Source: Sediminicola arcticus
GTDB taxonomy: Bacteria; Bacteroidota; Bacteroidia; Flavobacteriales; Flavobacteriaceae
Direction: 5' to 3'
DNA length: 64,000 nucleotides
Assembly: GCF_040566695.1 (NCBI RefSeq)
Contig: NZ_JBEXAE010000002.1
Coordinates: forward strand, 558,001 to 622,000
Position 1 is the first letter of the stretch. The number at the start of each line of letters is the position of its first letter. Position numbers and translations under genes: made by a program. This document shows, one piece after another, positions 62,762 to 64,000 of this stretch. A model generated the notes under the pieces. That model saw nothing but the letters and a program-made list of their open reading frames with translations, was not told the DNA's origin and made no database searches.

Positions 62762-62908
62762 AAATCGTTTATCGTTAATTTTAAAAAGATCAATTCAATT
62801 AACTCAGATTATGTAACTATCGGTGATACTCAAATTCCTATAGGTTTACAGTTTAAAAAAGTGCTACTAGATAAAATGAAAACTAGTTTAATACCTCAAA
62901 AAGTATAG
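62762..62908 (+). pseudogene. Remnant of a LytTR-type response regulator (C-terminal tail)
   Basis: 48 codons: KSFIVNFKKINSINSDYVTI then GDTQIPIGLQFKKVLLDKMK, the end of a LytTR DNA-binding domain (pattern HKSFIVN...IPIG..FK). The upstream domain is missing, so two unrelated fragments are juxtaposed at the end of array 2. Confidence 0.55.
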
Positions 62909-62940
62909 GCAATACTTCAACTTCTCTTTTAGTTTTAGAG

Positions 62941-63534
62941 CTACTCCGAATCTAAATTTTTAATTGCTTTGTTCACTTCTTTTAATGCGCGATAATACAC
63001 TTTATGTAAAACGAATAATGACATAAAAACGTATAACAATATCCCAGTACCAAAACCAACAAATAATCCCGAGTGTTCTTTAAAAAGAGATAGGGATAAT
63101 AAATTTATTGAGTTAAAATATGAATTTATTCCTATAATATATAAAGTAGGCACTAATACAAGTGCTGTAAATAGAATCCCGTAAAGATTAAATCGAATAT
63201 AATTAGTTAGAATATTGGAAGTCTCTTTAAGGTAGTTTTTTAGATTAAGTACAAATCTATTTTTTTTAATTCTCTTAAGAAATTTAAAACTCATATACGC
63301 AGAGAATAATACGATTAGGATAAGAATAATTGCTAATTCATAAAACCCTATATATAGATAAATACACAATATAAGCACGCTCAAGGGAATACTAATTCGA
63401 GATATTGTATTTATCCTCTTTTCGAAGGCAATAAATATATCAATGCTTTTATGATCTTCAACCTTAAAAGAAGGTTCTTTCTTTATAAATGAAGATGAAA
63501 TAGCACCTTCATTCCATAGTTCTTTTATATCCAT
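62941..63534 (-). CDS. Membrane protein encoded with an ECF sigma factor
   Basis: 197 residues. Soluble N-terminus (MDIKELWNEGAISSSFIKKEPSF), then about four hydrophobic helices (SVLILCIYLYIGFYELAIILILIVLFSAYMSF; YGILFTALVLVPTLYIIGI; FVGFGTGILLYVFMSLFVLHKVYY). It begins 2 nt after the sigma gene, the usual place of an anti-sigma factor, but no zinc anti-sigma motif is seen. Putative membrane partner of the sigma factor. Confidence 0.65.
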   Translation of the reverse strand: MDIKELWNEGAISSSFIKKEPSFKVEDHKSIDIFIAFEKRINTISRISIPLSVLILCIYLYIGFYELAIILILIVLFSAYMSFKFLKRIKKNRFVLNLKNYLKETSNILTNYIRFNLYGILFTALVLVPTLYIIGINSYFNSINLLSLSLFKEHSGLFVGFGTGILLYVFMSLFVLHKVYYRALKEVNKAIKNLDSE

Positions 63535-63536
63535 AA

Positions 63537-64000
63537 TTAATCAGCTTTTAAAGCTATTATTTTTTTTAGTTTATTCTTTGTTCGATTTATTCGAGCTCCA
63601 ATATTTGTAACCGTGATTCCTAAAATTTCAGCCATTTCTTTATAGCTTTTATCTTCTAAAAATAATATGATTAGAGCTCGTTCTGCAGGTAAAAGTTCTC
63701 GTATAGATGCATAAAGTAGTTGAATACTTTCTTCTTTATCATTAGAATTATTATCGACAATATCAATGTATTCAAAATTTGAAGTTTTAATATTTCGCTT
63801 TTTTCTTTTAAGTTGAAGAAAGCATACGTTTAATGCGACTCGATATACCCAACTAGAAAGTTTTGAGTCCCCTTTAAAAGAATCAATCGATCTCCATAAC
63901 TGGTAGCATACTTCTTGATAATAATCTTCAAAATCTTCTCTATTATCCGTATAACTATAACACACTTTAAAAATCACGTTGTTGTATTCTTTTATAAAAG
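63537..64000 (-). CDS. ECF RNA polymerase sigma factor, 5' end outside the window
   Basis: At least 154 codons, open through the right edge. Region 2: EDFEDYYQEVCYQLWRSIDSFKGDSKLSSWVYRVALNVC. Region 4: LPAERALIILFLEDKSYKEMAEILGITVTNIGARINRTKNKLKK. A GTG at 63977 is a formal start but would cut region 2, so the true start lies beyond 64000. Controls an unknown regulon with its membrane neighbour. Confidence 0.85.
   Translation of the reverse strand, partial: FIKEYNNVIFKVCYSYTDNREDFEDYYQEVCYQLWRSIDSFKGDSKLSSWVYRVALNVCFLQLKRKKRNIKTSNFEYIDIVDNNSNDKEESIQLLYASIRELLPAERALIILFLEDKSYKEMAEILGITVTNIGARINRTKNKLKKIIALKAD

Overview
The window looks like a chromosomal segment of a marine-type member of the Flavobacteriaceae (Bacteroidota). 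The evidence is a type IX secretion (T9SS type B) sorting domain on a giant SprB-repeat adhesin, Bacteroidota-style promoters (TAnnTTTG at -7), IntDOT-like tyrosine recombinases and many flavobacterial family proteins such as DUF6090. I inferred this from sequence alone; no search was run.

Layout. (1) 1-6482: amino-sugar and peptidoglycan recycling block (partial GH3 hexosaminidase, AmpG-like permease, NagB fused to a PIG-L domain, DeoR-type regulator, MurQ). (2) 6485-8098: cytochrome c and a GSDH/PQQ-type sugar dehydrogenase on the minus strand. (3) 8232-16745: a 2837-residue T9SS adhesin. (4) 16907-43124: genomic island 1, inserted in the 3' end of tRNA-Pro(TGG). It is bounded by a 17-bp direct repeat (16966-16982 and 43108-43124) and carries its own tyrosine integrase. 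(5) 43132-56453: host backbone with a Crp/Fnr regulator and an acyl-CoA catabolic operon that resembles the Pseudomonas lva (4-hydroxyacid) pathway. (6) 56934-64000 (open at the right edge): a second island in tRNA-Pro(GGG) with a homologous integrase.

The main discovery candidate is in the two islands. Both carry integron-like gene-cassette arrays: 21 cassettes at 19996-42657 and three plus a decayed fourth at 59667-62908. Almost every cassette is one plus-strand gene followed by an imperfect palindrome of 53-200 bp that begins with a heptamer ending AAC and finishes with a heptamer beginning GTT. The heptamer opening each cassette is the reverse complement of the one closing that same cassette (GTTGTGC...GCACAAC, GTTATAC...GTATAAC, GTTGGCA...TGCCAAC, and so on). 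This is what excision and circularisation at attC sites would leave. Most core heptamers depart from the canonical GTTRRRY, and the palindromes fall into several unrelated sequence classes. No functional IntI is present. Just upstream of array 2 there is an in-frame relic of an IntI/XerC-like recombinase whose catalytic tyrosine codon has become a stop (59377-59589). Both arrays start after the same leader, AACAAGTTAGCC, which may be an attI equivalent.

The cassette cargo is strongly envelope-directed: lipoproteins, signal-peptide proteins, small membrane proteins, three beta-lactamase-fold serine hydrolases, and eight copies of the DUF6090 family with a near-constant N-terminus and a variable C-terminus. 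The array also contains an IS1182-like insertion, nonsense-split genes, collapsed attC-like sites and hybrid cassettes, so it has been recombining and decaying. Both islands also share, in opposite orientation, a roughly 140-bp module with two iterons and a hairpin that could be an origin of transfer.
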